The notes beneath the pieces are model-generated. The model did not search any database. It was not told where the DNA came from and saw nothing but the letters and a program-made list of their open reading frames with translations. Shown piece after piece: positions 5,078 through 6,635 of a stretch of DNA of 6,635 nucleotides; within the stretch, counting starts at the first letter, position 1, and the number at the start of each line of letters is the position of its first letter. The position numbers and the translations under genes are program-made. Where the stretch lies: the NCBI GenBank assembly GCA_017416635.1, contig JAFQBQ010000143.1, forward strand, positions 1 through 6,635. The letters are read 5' to 3'. The stretch comes from Alphaproteobacteria bacterium (GTDB taxonomy: Bacteria; Pseudomonadota; Alphaproteobacteria; UBA3830).

Positions 5078-5374
5078 GGATTTGTATTCTGGCTCAAAGT
5101 TATATCTAACGTAATCTTCGCCATACTCTTTCATGATAGTATCCTCTGGATCCAAAGGAGGCGGCAACTTCGCCCCGCAAAACGGACAAAATGCAATAGG
5201 GATTCCTCCACAACAATCCGGAAACTTCATACTTAACAAGTGATACGTTCTTGTTTGTTCTTCATACCATATTGTTGACAGATACGTCCCATATTTAGGG
5301 CTAATTTCCTTCTTTTTGAATTTGTCTATCTCTATCCACATTCTTTTACAGCAAGCTTCTTTTATTTTTAGCAT
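5015..5374 (-). CDS. Cysteine-rich immunity-like protein paired with the long toxin cassette
   Basis: This is a 119-residue protein if started at the ATG at 5374 (MLKIKEACCKRMW). That start is preferred because GAGAGGAAGT lies immediately before it. An in-frame ATG at 5386, overlapping the toxin stop, would add four residues (MRGS) and lacks its own good site. Cys8/Cys9, Cys54/Cys55 and Cys63/Cys66 (FCPFCGAKLPPP) repeat the family's cysteine pattern, suggesting a zinc-stabilised fold. The C-terminus IRKEFDTDKWWKKRGL is shared with the partial gene at the right edge. The middle differs strongly from the other members. It follows the toxin stop by eight bases and is inferred to be the antidote of that tip. 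A perfect terminator follows. Confidence 0.65.
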   Translation of the reverse strand: MLKIKEACCKRMWIEIDKFKKKEISPKYGTYLSTIWYEEQTRTYHLLSMKFPDCCGGIPIAFCPFCGAKLPPPLDPEDTIMKEYGEDYVRYNFEPEYKSLPKKIRKEFDTDKWWKKRGL

Positions 5375-5382
5375 ACTTCCTC

Positions 5383-6471
5383 TCATTCGAATAAAGCATC
5401 AGAATGACTTGGCCCCTCGTACATGGTTCCATTCTTAGGTTCAATGGCTCCTTGGTGCCTTGCTCTTCTTCCTGAAACCCTCCAAACTTCAAAGTCATTC
5501 TTTTCACGCTCGACCTTTGTATACCAAAGATCAGTACTTTCTTCATAATATGCTTTCTTACCTCCAATTTTATGTCTCGTAGGTATCCATTTGCCGTTTG
5601 CAATTTTTCTGTTAAGAAAATTTAACTGATCAGCTGGGGTTGATCGTTCACGCGCAACTCTAACTTCTTGAGCTCTGTTTCCTCTTCCCCCTCTCGACAA
5701 AACTCTAGCTTGATTTGCAGATTGCAAAGAAGTTCTAGCCATTCTCGACACGAAACGACCTGCTTTGCATGTAGCGACATCGACGGCTAAATCTCTGCCG
5801 ATATTTGAGACGAATTCAAACGCCGGAAGCCCTTCGAAAGCAAAATTGCGAAGATTATCAATCCCGCCCGGCACGACAAATGCAACTGCATGTTCATACA
5901 ACCGCGCGACGTTCGCGGACTCTGCGATTTCAAGTCCTCTATCGTAATATTCAAGTGTCGTTCGAGCGCATTCACGAGCAAACGAAACTTCAGGCGCAGA
6001 CGCCGGATTGAAATTCCAATTATTGGCGTGCTGAGTACTTGCCCACAAACTGTATTGCGACTCTCGCATGTAGCCTTCAACGGCCTGTTTTATCAGCTCT
6101 TCCTTTTTGGTTTGTTCGACTCGCGCGCGCTGCTCTTGCTGGCGCAATTTTCTCATTTCGGTATACCATTTCGGCGCAGCGATGTTATGAACTTCGCCCT
6201 CCGGAACCATTATGTCATGCGCGCTGTCTGTGTACGCTCGGTTGTACCAATAACCATTGATGTTCTCTCGACTGAAATGCCAAATTAACGGCGTTTCCTC
6301 AAAATTGAAGCTCCGCATCGCCAAACGCTCTATCTCGGAAGTCGGAGTAAAAGTTGTGGTACTGTCGTATCCGTTAAATGGCGAAATTTCCCAGCCTCCT
6401 CGATCAGTCGTGCTCAAAAACGTGCTTGAACCATTGGTCTCCATATGATACGTGCGCCCCGAATAATTCAC
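5383..6471 (-). CDS. Orphan polymorphic toxin cassette, long version (N-terminally truncated)
   Basis: From a GTG at 6471 this gives 362 residues. Residues 1-100 are an uncharacterised region rich in Tyr, Trp and Thr. Residues 104-130 are charged and probably helical, with many Gln, Glu, Arg and Lys. Residues 133-268 are the pre-toxin block shared with the other cassette, and 269-362 are the variable tip. The tip ends in FEVWRVSGRRARHQGAIEPKNG, which aligns loosely with the other tip, so both may share a fold; a colicin E3-like ribonuclease is only a guess. The GTG has no ribosome site. The frame continues upstream through protein-like sequence (TFEIKTSGQYNFGI) to a stop at 6526-6528, next to a terminator. 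It therefore looks like the middle and end of a longer toxin, kept as a silent cassette. No signal peptide is present. Confidence 0.6.
   Translation of the reverse strand: MNYSGRTYHMETNGSSTFLSTTDRGGWEISPFNGYDSTTTFTPTSEIERLAMRSFNFEETPLIWHFSRENINGYWYNRAYTDSAHDIMVPEGEVHNIAAPKWYTEMRKLRQQEQRARVEQTKKEELIKQAVEGYMRESQYSLWASTQHANNWNFNPASAPEVSFARECARTTLEYYDRGLEIAESANVARLYEHAVAFVVPGGIDNLRNFAFEGLPAFEFVSNIGRDLAVDVATCKAGRFVSRMARTSLQSANQARVLSRGGRGNRAQEVRVARERSTPADQLNFLNRKIANGKWIPTRHKIGGKKAYYEESTDLWYTKVEREKNDFEVWRVSGRRARHQGAIEPKNGTMYEGPSHSDALFE
5668..6075 (-). repeat. Pre-toxin repeat block, copy in the long cassette
   Basis: This is the gap-free 408-bp partner of 4560-4967. The protein between GYMRESQ and GRGNRAQ is nearly the same, and many of the base differences are silent. 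This indicates selection or gene conversion on the protein, not simple decay. Upstream of this block (6076 onward) the long cassette continues with sequence that the short cassette lacks. Confidence 0.85.
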
Positions 6472-6534
6472 GATGCCGAAATTATACTGTCCCGAAGTTT
6501 TTATTTCAAAAGTTTTCTTCGCTTCTTATTCGAA

Positions 6535-6558
6535 TGGAAAAGGAGGGCTTTCCCTCCT
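6535..6558 (-). terminator. Intrinsic terminator after the right-edge immunity gene
   Basis: On the minus strand AGGAGGG-AAAG-CCCTCCT (6558 to 6541) is a perfect stem followed by TTTTCCATTCG. The T run is shorter than in the 4971-5000 copy. It separates the right-edge immunity gene from the truncated toxin frame that opens at 6525. Confidence 0.75.
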
Positions 6559-6572
6559 CAAACACACATTCA

Positions 6573-6635
6573 CTACAGCCCTCGCTTTTTCCACCATTCA
6601 TCTGTATCAAACTCTTTCCGAATCTTTTTGGGCAA
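6573..6635 (-). CDS. Cysteine-rich immunity-like protein, C-terminal end only
   Basis: The last 20 residues before TAG (6575-6573) read LPKKIRKEF then DTDEWWKKRGL. This is nearly identical to the end of the immunity protein at 5015-5374. The rest lies outside the window. It is the fourth member of the family here and marks the end of the neighbouring module. Confidence 0.7.
   Translation of the reverse strand: MPKKIRKEFDTDEWWKKRGL

Larger units (their letters stand above)
6533..6635 (-). repeat. Module-end repeat, right copy (cut by window edge)
   Basis: This is the partner of 4975-5077. It contains a terminator and the 3' end of another immunity gene, and is identical through the hairpin and the last codons with a few changes further in. 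It shows that at least one more toxin-immunity module lies to the right. Confidence 0.8.

Noticed and set aside
4485..5236. Several plus-strand open frames of 60-86 residues across the toxin array
   Set aside because: They are mirror frames of the minus-strand cassettes and immunity genes, lack ribosome sites, and recur simply because the minus-strand blocks are repeated.
5375..5386. Start of the third immunity gene at the ATG at 5386
   Set aside because: GAGAGGAAGT lies just before the second ATG at 5374, which also gives an N-terminus more like the other family members.
5765..6448. Plus-strand open frames of 60-132 residues opposite the long toxin cassette
   Set aside because: They are antisense shadows. 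Composition and conservation follow the minus-strand frame.

Overview
The window appears to be the 3' end of a prophage late region followed by an array of polymorphic-toxin cassettes. The phage genes have strong Shine-Dalgarno sequences and the composition is AT-rich. The host is probably a Gram-negative or otherwise non-Bacteroidetes bacterium. I cannot name the host from the sequence, and all family names below come from reading motifs, not from searches.

Positions 2-927 (plus strand) hold tightly packed phage genes. First is the C-terminal end of a late control D / tail-hub protein. It overlaps by ATGA with a GH108-type lysozyme, which is followed by a 55-residue one-helix membrane protein that is a plausible holin. 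Positions 931-3091 hold a cargo segment running the opposite way. It carries two translationally coupled genes with radical-SAM-type CX3CX2C clusters: an SplB-like (COG1533) protein and then a DUF1848-type protein. Upstream of them is a TTGACA promoter overlapped by palindromes, and then a gene remnant cut exactly at the segment edge. A perfect 39-bp direct repeat brackets the segment (892-930 and 3092-3130). The left copy is the 3' end of the holin gene. Inside the repeat is a 7-5-7 inverted repeat that looks like a recombinase core site. The simplest reading is integration of a roughly 2.2-kb element into the holin 3' end with the reading frame preserved. Phage-side sequence resumes at 3131 with an HU-like gene (3208-3486).

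From 3569 to the right edge, all genes are on the minus strand and form a modular toxin-immunity array. Read right to left, it contains: the end of an immunity gene, a terminator, an N-terminally truncated toxin cassette (long version), its immunity gene, a terminator, a shorter truncated toxin cassette, its immunity gene, a degenerate terminator, and a solitary immunity gene. The two toxin cassettes share a nearly identical 136-residue pre-toxin block and have diverged C-terminal tips. The four immunity genes are cysteine-rich, probably zinc-binding proteins with variable bodies but nearly identical 3' ends. Variable tip plus immunity body is therefore bracketed on both sides by conserved DNA. 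This is the layout expected of a silent cassette bank that feeds a full-length toxin gene by homologous recombination, as proposed for MafB, Rhs and CdiA orphan modules. The full-length toxin is probably to the right of the window. No tRNA, rRNA, CRISPR array, transposase or integrase gene is visible.
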